From Nitrososphaerota archaeon (lineage in GTDB: Archaea; Thermoproteota; EX4484-205; JAAOZP01), in NCBI GenBank assembly GCA_011605725.1, contig JAAOZP010000004.1, forward strand, positions 1 through 64,000: 64,000 nt of DNA, written 5' to 3'. The first letter of the stretch is position 1. Every line of letters starts with the position of its first letter. Made by a program: the position numbers and the translations under genes. Under the pieces are notes generated by a model. The model saw only the letters and a program-made list of their open reading frames with translations, was not told where the DNA came from and did not search any database. Positions 1 through 8,584 of the stretch are shown here, in pieces.

Positions 1-950
1 AGCCAGCACTTGACTTTATGTGTTTCAGACGCCTCTACTTCAGGGGGTTCCTCTCTCCTGCAAACATCCATGGCGTGTGGACACCTCGGGTGAAACCTGC
101 AACCAGGCGGAGGATCAAGAAGACTAGGAGGCTCCCCTGGAATATGACTAAGCTTCTTGGTGGAGCGTAATGTTGGTACACTTGCTAAAAGTAATTTGGC
201 ATACGGGTGTAGAGGCTCGCTTAAAAAATCTTCAAGGCTTGTTAACTCTACTATCTTTCCGGCATACATTATGGCGATCCTATCAGAAAGCTCCGTGCTT
301 AGCGCAATATCATGCGTAATAAATATGTAGCTGATTTTAAGCTCAGATTTTATATCCTTTAACATGTTCATTATGTTCGCCTGAGTTATAACGTCTAGGG
401 CTGAAGTCGGCTCGTCGAGAATAACTATTTCTGGATTTGTTACCAAAGCCATTGCTATCAAAACCCTTTGCTGCATGCCTCCACTAAGCTCAAAAGGATA
501 CCTGTCTATGAAAGATCTGCTTATTCCTACAAGCGATAGAAGTTCCAATGCTTTTTCAATCGCGTCTTTTTCAGGAATACCTCCATGAATCACAAGTGGT
601 TCTGCTACCTGTTCCCCTACTTTAAGCAAAGGGTTTAAGGAATCCATCGCTCCCTGAAAGACGATCGACATTTTCTTCCATCTGATTTTTTTCTTAAACT
701 CGTCATCTCTTAGAGTCACAATATCCATGCCGTCAATAAATATGCTTCCATCGTATTTTGCTACATTCTTCGGAAGCAGCCTCATTAGAGCTCTGGCTAG
801 AGAGCTTTTACCGCATCCGGACTCTCCAACTAAAGAAACTGTTTCTCCCTTCTTAAGGTTAAAACTTATATCGTCTACAGCTTTCACTATTCCCTTTCTG
901 GTACTATAGTGGAGACAAAGACTTTTCACCTCCATCAATGAATCCAACAT
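1..950 (-). CDS. Oligopeptide/dipeptide ABC transporter ATP-binding protein (partial, 3' end outside window)
   Basis: The minus strand reads open from an ATG at 950 down to the window edge. Visible are a Walker A (GESGCGKS), the ABC signature (LSGGMQQR), Walker B with D-loop (VILDEPTSALD), a switch His (THD), and the C-terminal oligopeptide-transporter cap with PGEPP and the Cys motif CRFHPRCPHAM. This marks the OppD/DppF type, which powers peptide or sugar-oligomer import from the cytoplasmic face. The Cys-rich tail may carry an Fe-S cluster, as reported for some DppD/DppF relatives. An internal ATG at 935 is an alternative start. The partner subunits would lie outside the window to the left. 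The family call is firm; the substrate is unknown. Confidence 0.9.
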   Translation of the reverse strand, partial: MLDSLMEVKSLCLHYSTRKGIVKAVDDISFNLKKGETVSLVGESGCGKSSLARALMRLLPKNVAKYDGSIFIDGMDIVTLRDDEFKKKIRWKKMSIVFQGAMDSLNPLLKVGEQVAEPLVIHGGIPEKDAIEKALELLSLVGISRSFIDRYPFELSGGMQQRVLIAMALVTNPEIVILDEPTSALDVITQANIMNMLKDIKSELKISYIFITHDIALSTELSDRIAIMYAGKIVELTSLEDFLSEPLHPYAKLLLASVPTLRSTKKLSHIPGEPPSLLDPPPGCRFHPRCPHAMDVCRREEPPEVEASETHKVKCW

Positions 951-1118
951 TCTTCCTACCTATATGAAACTACCGTTCCTCCAGCTTTTTATAAATTTTT
1001 AGAAGAGATGTATTAATGTTAAGCTTAATCTGCAATAATGTTTCTATATGGTTCATGAATAGACTTGTCAGCGTCAATGTCAAGAAACCTGGTTTATTTT
1101 TTAGGGCATTAACCTAGT

Positions 1119-1553
1119 TTAAGGTTCATCGTATGAAGCCTGTCGTTTAAAAAGCTTTATTTTCTCGAGACACTCTTCCTCTTTGTCGCAGTCGGTAACA
1201 AGCCTTTCAAACGGGCAAACGTCATTCCTCATTCGGTTAAGGATTTCAGGAACCAGTTTTTCATATTCGACGCTCACATTCCTCTCCAGCAGTGCGTCTA
1301 AGCCCTTGTTGCTTATCACTTCAGCATAAACTTCAGCAATATTGGCATATCTGCAGAGCATTGCTGCTGCCCTGCCAACGACTTTATCAGCCATTGCCGC
1401 TCCGGATAGTTCCACGCCATATTTTTCAATAGCCTCGACAAGCCCCATAACGCCATACTTCTTAGTTGCATGAACAACTATTCCTGGTTTAACTATAACT
1501 AGGCTGAAACCATGGTTTTTCAGAATTCTTTTGGCTGTTTCCAAACCATCCAT
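1119..1553 (-). CDS. DUF1893 family protein
   Basis: This protein of about 144 aa opens with MDGLETAKRIL and has the family's pattern: a hydrophobic strand (LVIVKPG), then GVMGLVEAIE, the conserved block MADKVVGRAAAML, an EVYAEVIS strand, and a C-terminal CPFERLV motif carrying a conserved Cys. DUF1893 is widespread in archaea and bacteria and has no established biochemical role. The open frame extends upstream to 1769, but that extension runs into the divergent aldo/keto reductase gene and does not look like the family. I therefore place the start at the ATG at 1553. The short gap to 1687 would hold divergent promoters. Confidence 0.7.
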   Translation of the reverse strand: MDGLETAKRILKNHGFSLVIVKPGIVVHATKKYGVMGLVEAIEKYGVELSGAAMADKVVGRAAAMLCRYANIAEVYAEVISNKGLDALLERNVSVEYEKLVPEILNRMRNDVCPFERLVTDCDKEEECLEKIKLFKRQASYDEP

Positions 1554-1686
1554 TTTTCCCGCAGCCTTATTATACTCTGCTCTTAGTGCAATATAAGGCT
1601 GTTGTTCCCTCGATGATCCTGAATGGAAACAGTCCTCTAAGCGTTTGAATAAGATTTTTAAGCATGGGTTTCCAATTGGCTGCAAA

Positions 1687-2832
1687 ATGAAATATAGACG
1701 GTTCGGAAAATTGGATTGGCAAGTGTCAGCCCTTGGATTCGGAGCCATGAGGCTCCCAGTAATAGGCAACGATCATTCCAAGGTCGATGAGCCTGAAGCC
1801 ATTAAGATGATAAGGTACGCTATAGATCACGGCGTCAACTATGTTGATACTGCCTATCCGTATCACGGGGGAAATGGTGAAGTTGTCGTAGGCAAGGCCT
1901 TAAGAGATGGCTACAGGGAGAGGGTTAGGCTTGCAACCAAAATGCCTCTCTGGAGCATAAACTCGCGGGGGGATATGGATAGGATTTTTGAAGAACAGCT
2001 TAAGAAGCTTCAGACAGATTATGTGGACTTCTATCTCCTCCATGCTTTAGACAGGGAAAGGTGGGTTAAAGCTAAAAGCCTTAACGTTTTCGACTGGGCT
2101 GAAAGAATTATTTCAGAAGACAGGATTAAATATCTCGGATTCAGCTTTCATGATGATTACGGGGTTTTCAAAGAGATAGTGGATGAGTATGACAAGTGGA
2201 CTCTCTGTCAAATACAGTACAATTATGAGAACGAAGATGTTCAGGCTGGAACAAGAGGGTTGAAATATGCTGCTGGAAAAGGCCTCGCAGTAGTTATAAT
2301 GGAGCCTCTTTTAGGAGGGGCTTTGGCTAATCCGCCTCCGGCTGTGAAGCAGATCTGGGATGAAGCAGGTAAGGATCCTGTTGAAATGGCTCTTCAATGG
2401 CTCTGGAACAAGCCCGAGGTCTCGGTAGTTCTAAGCGGCATGAGCACGATGGAGCAGGTTAAGAGAAATATTGAGTTTGCCTCAAGGTCTGGGGTAGGAA
2501 TGCTTACAGAGGAGGACCTTAAGCTGGTGGCAAGAGTACATGCCACATATAAGAAACTTCGTCCTATCCCATGTACAAAATGTGGCTACTGTATGCCGTG
2601 TCCAAACGGCGTAGATATACCTTGGAACTTTGAGGTTTACAACAATGGTGTTGCATACAACTCTATGGGTGCGAGCAAATGGGCATACAACAATAATATT
2701 CCGGCTGATAAGCGGGCGAGTGCATGCGTGGGCTGTAGGACCTGCGAGGAGAAGTGTCCACAGAAGATTAAGATCAGCGAATGGATGCAGAGGATCGATA
2801 AGGAATTAAGATTCCAGCCGCCTGGAACGTGA
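1687..2832 (+). CDS. Aldo/keto reductase with C-terminal 4Fe-4S ferredoxin-like domain
   Basis: The first 270 or so residues form an AKR TIM barrel. Candidate catalytic residues are visible in DTAYPYHGG (Asp, Tyr), ATKMP (Lys) and LLHALD (His). The C-terminus carries two Cys clusters, CTKCGYCMPCP near residue 296 and CVGCRTCEEKCP near residue 347, typical of the predicted ferredoxin-linked oxidoreductases of the AKR superfamily common in anaerobes. It probably passes electrons between an Fe-S cluster and a carbonyl substrate in the cytoplasm; the substrate is unknown. I start at the ATG at 1687 (MKYRRFG), which matches the family N-terminus. An in-frame ATG at 1645 would add 14 residues unlike the family. 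Confidence 0.85.
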   Translation: MKYRRFGKLDWQVSALGFGAMRLPVIGNDHSKVDEPEAIKMIRYAIDHGVNYVDTAYPYHGGNGEVVVGKALRDGYRERVRLATKMPLWSINSRGDMDRIFEEQLKKLQTDYVDFYLLHALDRERWVKAKSLNVFDWAERIISEDRIKYLGFSFHDDYGVFKEIVDEYDKWTLCQIQYNYENEDVQAGTRGLKYAAGKGLAVVIMEPLLGGALANPPPAVKQIWDEAGKDPVEMALQWLWNKPEVSVVLSGMSTMEQVKRNIEFASRSGVGMLTEEDLKLVARVHATYKKLRPIPCTKCGYCMPCPNGVDIPWNFEVYNNGVAYNSMGASKWAYNNNIPADKRASACVGCRTCEEKCPQKIKISEWMQRIDKELRFQPPGT

Positions 2833-3114
2833 CGCTTAAAACCTGAAACCCGCGTCCCGGTCAGTTATATGCTGCCTAGGGTTTTCAATACTGCGATATG
2901 TTTCGCATGCTAGGCTCAAAGAGGCTTGAAGAGCGGCGTGTAATGTTTTCGTCAACCATGTTGGAAAGGTAACGGGCTTTCGCTCAAGGTGAAGGTTAAA
3001 CATGTCCCCTCCAACGAGGATGTTGTGAGCGTTGGTACAGATGTTCCACTCGGAGCCCCAGCCTGTTTCAGCAAAGTTTAAATTAAAATTTAAATGGTTC
3101 AAACCGGAAAAAAG

Positions 3115-4203
3115 ATGAGGAGGTTTCTTAAACTTCCTACAAACCCTATCGAAGTTAATCCGGATAAGAAGATTAGTCAACTGGTTGATGAAATGATGTT
3201 CACAGGTTTTCAGGGGAGAAAGGTTGCTGAGGTTGTTCAAGTATGGTCTAGAATGCTTAAGAAAAGAAACATCGTGATATGGTTCGGCCTAGCTGGCGCT
3301 ATGGTTCCAGCTGGGATGAGGAGAATCATATCCTACTTGATTGAGAGGAGGATGATTGATGTAATTGTTTCAACTGGGGCGAACCTTTACCATGATCTCT
3401 TCGAAGCCCTGGGTGGCAAGCATTATGTTGGAACCCACTTGATAGATGATGTTAAGCTGAGGAGAGAGAGAATAGATAGGATTTATGATGTTTTCGCGGA
3501 TGAGAAAAGGTTTTACGCTACTGATCTTTGGATAGAAAAGTTTTTCGCCAGGACGCTTAGGGATGATTACCCTTATTCATCTCGTGAAGTGCTCTATCTT
3601 TTAGGGAAGTTTTTAAGCAGGCATGCTAATGATAAAGATTCAATTCTTGTAAACGCCTATAAGAGTGGTGTTCCAATATTCTGCCCAGCGTTCGGAGATA
3701 GTTCCCTTGGTTTCTCGATAATGTTTTCTAACAGGAGGGCTAGGGTTGCAAGCATCAACGGGAAGAAGATTCTTCTTAAGAAGAAGAGGATAATCGTCGA
3801 TTACCTTAAGGATGTTGACGAAAGTTCCAGGATAACCGAGAAGGCGAAGCAAACCGGTGTTATATACATAGGTGGAGGTGTACCCAAGAACTTTATTCAG
3901 CAAACAGCTGTGATAGCGAGCTACCAGACTAGACATGATAAAAGCCATAGTTACGCGATACAGATCTCCACAGACATGCCGCAATGGGGAGGCTTGTCAG
4001 GATGCACTTTCGAGGAGGGGCAAAGCTGGGGCAAAATCGGGTTCAGAGCACAGAGGGTTCAGTGTTACGCTGACGCCACGATAGTGCTTCCCTTCATAGT
4101 TCATTCTTTAAGCGAGAAGTTTAGGAGACTTAGAAGAGATGTTCCTGTTTTCGAATGGAGGGGTAGCGATTTGAAGATAACTTATGGAAGGATGCGGCTT
4201 TAA
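3115..4203 (+). CDS. dys: Deoxyhypusine synthase
   Basis: This enzyme transfers the aminobutyl group of spermidine to a lysine of aIF5A, the first step of hypusine formation. Hypusinated aIF5A helps ribosomes through proline-rich stretches. The NAD-binding and active-site landmarks are present: STGANLYHD, the GGGVPKN loop with the catalytic Lys (residue 265 counted from the upstream ATG at 3094), SWGKI and YADATIVLP. The length of about 362 aa is near the archaeal norm. A TATA-like AT stretch (3078-3094) lies just upstream, and the ATG at 3115 fits a near-leaderless start; the ATG at 3094 falls within that stretch and is less likely. The gene stands alone, convergent with the next gene, from which one base separates it. 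Confidence 0.93.
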   Translation: MRRFLKLPTNPIEVNPDKKISQLVDEMMFTGFQGRKVAEVVQVWSRMLKKRNIVIWFGLAGAMVPAGMRRIISYLIERRMIDVIVSTGANLYHDLFEALGGKHYVGTHLIDDVKLRRERIDRIYDVFADEKRFYATDLWIEKFFARTLRDDYPYSSREVLYLLGKFLSRHANDKDSILVNAYKSGVPIFCPAFGDSSLGFSIMFSNRRARVASINGKKILLKKKRIIVDYLKDVDESSRITEKAKQTGVIYIGGGVPKNFIQQTAVIASYQTRHDKSHSYAIQISTDMPQWGGLSGCTFEEGQSWGKIGFRAQRVQCYADATIVLPFIVHSLSEKFRRLRRDVPVFEWRGSDLKITYGRMRL

Positions 4204-4204
4204 A

Positions 4205-5605
4205 CTAGACAATAGCCTCGCCCCTTTCAGTCAGAGAATAGTACTCCCTCTTCCTACCCATGACTCTCTTAGCTTCCACTCTTCTAACATACCCTTTTTC
4301 AACGAGGTTGGAAAGATGCTGATAAACAGTCGGGATCTTGACGTTCACGCCATATTTCTCTCTCAACCCTCTCCAAACCTCATAACCATACATGTTTTTT
4401 TCAGACAGCAGCTTCAGGATGGCTGTCTTAGTTGACCCGAGTCTAATGCCTCCGCTCAACTCTTCTATCAACATGCCTAGGTTTGACTTCCTGTACGCTA
4501 TTTCCCTCATAACTCTTGGATCCTTAAGGCCGCTTCCCGTCACGACGCAAACTATTCTAGAGTCTCTCTCTACCTCTCCGTTTCTAACCAGCTTCACTAA
4601 TCCTGCTAAAGCAAGGCTTCCAGCTGGTTCTGCAAGTATCCCTTCTTTCTCAGCCAGCAGGCTTATGGCTTCGAAGATCTCTTTTTCACTAACGGATACT
4701 GCTAAGCCGTCTGTCTGTCTTATCGCTTTAAGGGCAGCGTTTCCAAACCTGGGGTTAGCAACGTTAAGGTCGAATATTCTGCTTCTCGGCTCAGCTTCAG
4801 CCTCAACTGTGTCGAAGCTTTTTTCAAAAGCCTTAACTATAGGCTTACAATCTTCCGGCTGGACTCCAACTATCCTTGTGCTTTCCTTAATCACATCTAG
4901 CTCCCTGAGCTCCATCATCATTTTGTAGGTTGCATAGGCGAGACCTCCCTCCCCCATTGGGAGAACCACGTAGTCAGGTGGTCTCTCGCTAAGCTGCAAG
5001 AGTATTTCAAGCATAATGGTTTTCTTAGCCTCGTTTATTAACGGATCATGCTCAACCGCAACGATAGCCCCCTTCACAGCGCGTTTCTCAAAAGAGTTGA
5101 CCACGTTGACCTCCGCGCCGTATATTATCATCTGACAAAGTTTTCCAACGTCTATCGTGGGCTTAACCTGAACATGCGTTTTTAAACCGGCTTTAGAGGA
5201 GTATGCCGCCAAAGATGCGCCAAGATTCCCAGTCGAATAAGTGAATACTCTTTCGTAACCGAGACTCAGGGCGACGGATACGAATAGGGCTGAGCTTCTG
5301 TCCAAATAGGAGCCAGTAGGCTCTACAGTCTCATCCTTAATCCAAAGCTCTTCAACCCCGATGCTTTTCTCAATCCTCATCCCGTGCTGGAGCATTGTGT
5401 TTCCCTCTCCGAGAGAGACTCTGAACTTTCTCTCGACAGCCGGCAGTATTCCGCCGTATCTCCATATTCCATGCTCCCCGGGCTCCTCTACGAAGGATGG
5501 TTTAATCTCCAGTGTTAATCCTTGTCCACACTTGTCACACAGCTTCCTCTCCACATTGAAACTGTAGGCTGCTCCGCAGCCCGTGCATCTTAGAACATGG
5601 TTCAA
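4205..5605 (-). CDS. Threonine-synthase-like fold type II protein lacking the PLP lysine, fused to a PadR-type winged helix
   Basis: The domain order is as follows. Residues 1-30 form a zinc ribbon with Cys 7, 10, 23 and 26. Residues 60-375 resemble threonine synthase (SLGEGNT, a GNLGASLAAYSSKAG block, a Gly-rich PMGEGG loop). Residues 385-466 form a PadR-like helix-turn-helix (ILKLLSEKNMYGYEVW, PTVYQHLSNL). In the enzyme family the PLP Schiff-base lysine sits in PTGSFKDR. Here that stretch reads PTGSYLDR, with Leu101 encoded by TTG. Catalysis by the usual route is therefore not expected, and a ligand-sensing transcription factor is a reasonable inference. TATA-like stretches lie at 5616-5626 and 5636-5647 on the minus strand. 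The domain calls are solid; the function is inferred. Confidence 0.85.
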   Translation of the reverse strand: MNHVLRCTGCGAAYSFNVERKLCDKCGQGLTLEIKPSFVEEPGEHGIWRYGGILPAVERKFRVSLGEGNTMLQHGMRIEKSIGVEELWIKDETVEPTGSYLDRSSALFVSVALSLGYERVFTYSTGNLGASLAAYSSKAGLKTHVQVKPTIDVGKLCQMIIYGAEVNVVNSFEKRAVKGAIVAVEHDPLINEAKKTIMLEILLQLSERPPDYVVLPMGEGGLAYATYKMMMELRELDVIKESTRIVGVQPEDCKPIVKAFEKSFDTVEAEAEPRSRIFDLNVANPRFGNAALKAIRQTDGLAVSVSEKEIFEAISLLAEKEGILAEPAGSLALAGLVKLVRNGEVERDSRIVCVVTGSGLKDPRVMREIAYRKSNLGMLIEELSGGIRLGSTKTAILKLLSEKNMYGYEVWRGLREKYGVNVKIPTVYQHLSNLVEKGYVRRVEAKRVMGRKREYYSLTERGEAIV

Positions 5606-5661
5606 AGCTATGCCTCATTCTAATATATAGGGAGATACTTATACATTTCCTCTTTGCTTGC

Positions 5662-5764
5662 AGCAATCGTTTTCCCCGCCAATAAGGATCCGGCTCAGCG
5701 AAACCCTTATCGCCGCTTAAAAAACCTTATGCATGGCTGATTAGGCGATTGTAGCAATCGTTTT
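5662..5764. repeat. Direct repeat AGCAATCGTTTT, two copies
   Basis: AGCAATCGTTTT occurs at 5662-5673 and again at 5753-5764, in the 185-base divergent region between the PadR-fused gene and the GH18 gene. The second copy abuts the TATA-like TTTTATAAT (5761-5769) that lies about 25 bases before the GH18 start. This may be an operator pair shared by the two divergent genes; no protein is identified. Confidence 0.4.
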
Positions 5765-5790
5765 ATAATCCTCCTGTATTAGACTCATAG

Positions 5791-6861
5791 ATGCAAAAAC
5801 CGGGTTCGAGAATGGTTCTAACTCTAGCAATACTTATTATAATGGTTGTCTACGTAAGCCTGCTTATGGTCCAACGGGCTGGGAGAAGAGTGCCGCAGGG
5901 AAATTCAAGCAGCATCGAGGAGTATTTCAAAACAGTTCCTCTTGAGAAACTGGAGGTTAAGTTCTTCGGATGGGTTACGCCCGACGATGAAAGCATCAAC
6001 AGTTTTCTGGCTTACGCTGACAAGTTCACCTGGGTTTCTCCAACAGGCTCGATAGTCAATGAGCACGGGGTTTTCACCCCCAGAGTCGACAGTAGGATTG
6101 TCGAGGCTGCTAGAAGGAGTAACGTAAGTGTTGTTCCGCTTGTAGCAAACTCAGGCTTCGACAGGAGCTTGGCTCACAGAATCCTTACGGATCCTGAGGT
6201 TAGGAGACGCACGATAGAAGACATAGTCAGCTTCGTTGTCGAGAACAATTTTTCAGGGATCAACATTGATTACGAGAATATTCCTCCTGAGGATAGGAGC
6301 GCGTTAAACTCGTACATGAGGGAGCTGGCTTCAATTCTACACTCCCACGGGAAGATTGTTACTATAGATGTCTCAGGCAAAACTTGGGACGATACGTCCG
6401 GGTGGGGTGGCGCATGGGACTACAGGGCTCTCGGCGAGGCCTGCGACTACGTCTGCATAATGTGTTATGATTATCATTGGTCTGGGAGCGAAGCGGGCCC
6501 CATAGGACCCTTAGACTGGCTCAGGGAAGTCGTTAAATACGCTCTTTCAACAATACCGAGGGAGAAGATAGTAATCGGCATTCCCTTCTACGGTTACAGG
6601 TGGCTCGGTAGAAACGGTGTTGGCCTAACTTTTAAACAAGCCTTGGAAACTGCTAAAAGCGTTAACACGCTGGTTTTTTTCAGCGAGAAGGATGGTGAAT
6701 ACCATTATTCTTACGACTCGTATGAAGTTTGGTTCCAAGGTGCAAAATCAGTTGAGCTTAAGATTTCCACCGTACTTTCACACGGAATAGATAAGATTGC
6801 TGCTTGGAGGGTTGGACAGGAGGATCCAAGGGTCTGGGAGGTTATAAGTAGGAAGCCTTAG
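5791..6861 (+). CDS. Membrane-anchored or secreted GH18-family glycoside hydrolase
   Basis: Residues 8-27 form an uncleaved signal anchor or signal peptide, so the protein acts outside the cell. The rest is a GH18 TIM barrel of the YaaH/chitinase type. The catalytic strand reads GINIDYE at residues 156-162, matching the family DxxDxDxE pattern at its end with Glu162 as acid. Also present are the downstream MCYDYHW and GIPFYGY strands. The family hydrolyses chitin, peptidoglycan or other GlcNAc polymers, and the natural substrate in an archaeon is unclear. The last 84 bases overlap the 3' end of the convergent signal-peptidase gene. The TATA-like TTTTATAAT at 5761-5769 supports this start. Confidence 0.85.
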   Translation: MQKPGSRMVLTLAILIIMVVYVSLLMVQRAGRRVPQGNSSSIEEYFKTVPLEKLEVKFFGWVTPDDESINSFLAYADKFTWVSPTGSIVNEHGVFTPRVDSRIVEAARRSNVSVVPLVANSGFDRSLAHRILTDPEVRRRTIEDIVSFVVENNFSGINIDYENIPPEDRSALNSYMRELASILHSHGKIVTIDVSGKTWDDTSGWGGAWDYRALGEACDYVCIMCYDYHWSGSEAGPIGPLDWLREVVKYALSTIPREKIVIGIPFYGYRWLGRNGVGLTFKQALETAKSVNTLVFFSEKDGEYHYSYDSYEVWFQGAKSVELKISTVLSHGIDKIAAWRVGQEDPRVWEVISRKP

Positions 6862-7416
6862 CTCTCTCGTGAGAGCTGTCTCCTTCGTAATCTTATCCTC
6901 CTTAAATATTCTGATGAACTCCGTTAGCAATAGTATTATTAGAAGGATAATCAGCAATATTCTGCCGAGACTAGTATTTGCCAGCAGCAGGATGAAGCCG
7001 ACGAGGTGTATTTTTACGCCGATCCATTTCCCGATAATATCCTCAGCGCTTGGATTATAGCTGTCCGGGTAAGCATTATAATCTCCTTTTGTAACATATC
7101 GCTTACCGCCGTGCTGGTCTATTTTGATCCCAATTATGCGGTGGACAATATTCTTCCCTGAATATGGATTCCTATAGATGATTACATCGCCCACCTGGAG
7201 GTTCTCCTTCCCGCTTAAAAGCAGTAGGTCTCCAGGGAACAGGGTTGGATACATGCTGCTGACATACCAGGGGCTCATGTCTATCTCTACAACAGCCAGC
7301 GGGCTGCTGGTGCCCATCAGGCTGTTTAAAAAAGATATTGACACCGCTATTATTACTACTGGAAGTATGATCGTTGTCAGGAAAACATTTAAAGTTTCCT
7401 TAACCCTCTTATCCAT
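6778..7416 (-). CDS. Signal peptidase I (S26B, archaeal/ER type)
   Basis: This enzyme removes signal peptides from exported proteins at the outer face of the membrane. One N-terminal membrane segment (residues 10-32) is followed by the catalytic box SSMYPTLFPGD with Ser54. The second box has His92 (NIVHRIIG) where bacterial enzymes have Lys, placing it in the archaeal/eukaryotic Sec11 class. A later box, TKGDYN, supplies Asp. A second hydrophobic stretch (about residues 133-168) is a C-terminal membrane anchor. The gene lies 14 bases downstream of an exported or membrane protein gene in the same direction, so the two are probably co-transcribed. Confidence 0.9.
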   Translation of the reverse strand: MDKRVKETLNVFLTTIILPVVIIAVSISFLNSLMGTSSPLAVVEIDMSPWYVSSMYPTLFPGDLLLLSGKENLQVGDVIIYRNPYSGKNIVHRIIGIKIDQHGGKRYVTKGDYNAYPDSYNPSAEDIIGKWIGVKIHLVGFILLLANTSLGRILLIILLIILLLTEFIRIFKEDKITKETALTRELRLPTYNLPDPWILLSNPPSSNLIYSV

Positions 7417-7430
7417 CTTCTATAGCCCAT

Positions 7431-8060
7431 CTACTCTTCCTCTACTTCAACATATCCTGTTTCAAAAGCCTCTCTGGATTTTCCCGGCCTGGCTGTTTCA
7501 GCCTCTTTTCTAAGCCTGACTAAGGAGTATAGGAGAATTGCTAATCCAAATACGAAGCCCATGGAGGACCCTACTGTTTTAAGAATGTCAACCTGCTCTT
7601 CCCATTCGGTGATTTTAAGGAGCCATGACTCCGTTATTTTAAATGTCGCTTTAACAACACTATTATCAAGAATGGTTGCGTTAACCACGTATGTGCCGTT
7701 AGCAGTTATCATGAGATCCTTAGTGTGATTCCCCGCGTTAAAACTGTTTTGAATAATACTGGCGCTGCTCTTCTCGAAAACCAGTACGTTGATCGTACCG
7801 TTAGTTGCAACATTAAGACTCACTTTATACTGTTCCCCCCTAGTTGGGTTTAAAGGAACCTCCATTATCTTCTCCATACCAGTTATGATCTTGGAGATGG
7901 GTCCGTACTCTTGTGGTGGACAAGGTATTGAAACCTCCTTAGGAGTAAGCATGGTGATGGGTTTTCCATTAAAAAGCATGTTGACTACGAAGGGTGATGA
8001 GACAGATGCAAGTATCATGCCTACAATAGCCATTATCAAACATTTCTTACCAATATCCAT
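7431..8060 (-). CDS. Uncharacterised membrane protein with extracellular beta-rich domain
   Basis: This is a 209-aa protein. A hydrophobic segment at residues 8-30 acts as signal or anchor. A Thr/Val/Asn-rich middle looks like an extracellular beta sandwich. A transmembrane helix at about residues 166-184 is followed by a short basic and acidic cytoplasmic tail. I recognise no family. It sits between a small unknown protein (7 bases upstream) and a signal peptidase (14 bases downstream), all on the minus strand, so it belongs to a three-gene operon concerned with the cell envelope. The start at ATG 8060 gives a normal membrane-targeting N-terminus. Confidence 0.6.
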   Translation of the reverse strand: MDIGKKCLIMAIVGMILASVSSPFVVNMLFNGKPITMLTPKEVSIPCPPQEYGPISKIITGMEKIMEVPLNPTRGEQYKVSLNVATNGTINVLVFEKSSASIIQNSFNAGNHTKDLMITANGTYVVNATILDNSVVKATFKITESWLLKITEWEEQVDILKTVGSSMGFVFGLAILLYSLVRLRKEAETARPGKSREAFETGYVEVEEE

Positions 8061-8067
8061 TTCTTCC

Positions 8068-8388
8068 TCACCCTTCTACTTTCTCCAACCTTCCGTTTCT
8101 TTCAACCAGTAAAAATACGTGTTTAACATCAACTTGACTGAATTTTTCTTTGACGATGCGCTTAGTTTCCTCCATGTGTTTCCGTGCATACTCCTCATTC
8201 TTAAAGATTATCTTTACAGAGTACGGGTCGCCTTCTTTCACCTTCTTCTTAAGCTTCTGCCTGAATATTTTTGCCTCCTGCTCGTCAGCCAAGTATACTT
8301 TCCCACTGGCGATCTCATCGTTGTCGTGAATGACGCTAATAGCTTTAGTGTATTTATCAGGCTGTCCTGTTTCAACTATTTTAAGCAA
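8068..8388 (-). CDS. Small hypothetical protein
   Basis: This 106-aa soluble protein is rich in Lys and Glu, with alternating strand and helix character (YTKAISVIHD, KVYLADEQEA, YSVKIIFKNEEYARKHMEETKRI). No family is recognised. It is the first gene of the minus-strand operon that continues to the extracellular-domain protein and signal peptidase, with only 7 bases to the next gene. That tight spacing and normal codon use support it as a real gene. Confidence 0.55.
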   Translation of the reverse strand: MLKIVETGQPDKYTKAISVIHDNDEIASGKVYLADEQEAKIFRQKLKKKVKEGDPYSVKIIFKNEEYARKHMEETKRIVKEKFSQVDVKHVFLLVERNGRLEKVEG

Positions 8389-8550
8389 AGGGGTTCCTCG
8401 TGAACCAAAGGTGTTGGAGATTTAAGGTTTACGGTTTAAGCAAAACTGTTTTACGAATTAAAAAATATTTCCAAGTTAATGCTTGATCTCTATTTCCGAA
8501 TGGCAATGTCTTCGACATTTAATGAAGTAGGCATGAGCCTAGGCATCAGG

Positions 8551-8558
8551 TTTATATA
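8551..8558 (+). promoter_or_regulatory. TATA box of the LuxE-LuxC-SDR operon
   Basis: TTTATATA lies 27 bases before the ATG at 8585, the spacing expected for a leaderless archaeal transcript. It argues against the upstream in-frame TTG at 8564. Confidence 0.6.
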
Positions 8559-8584
8559 CCGACTTGTCAACTTGTCTTAAACGC

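Noticed and set aside
1554..1769. N-terminal extension of the DUF1893 protein
   Set aside because: The extra 72 residues are antisense to the start of the aldo/keto reductase and do not match the family.
2836..3240. A 134-aa minus-strand frame between the aldo/keto reductase and deoxyhypusine synthase genes
   Set aside because: It runs antisense into the deoxyhypusine synthase coding sequence and looks like no protein family.
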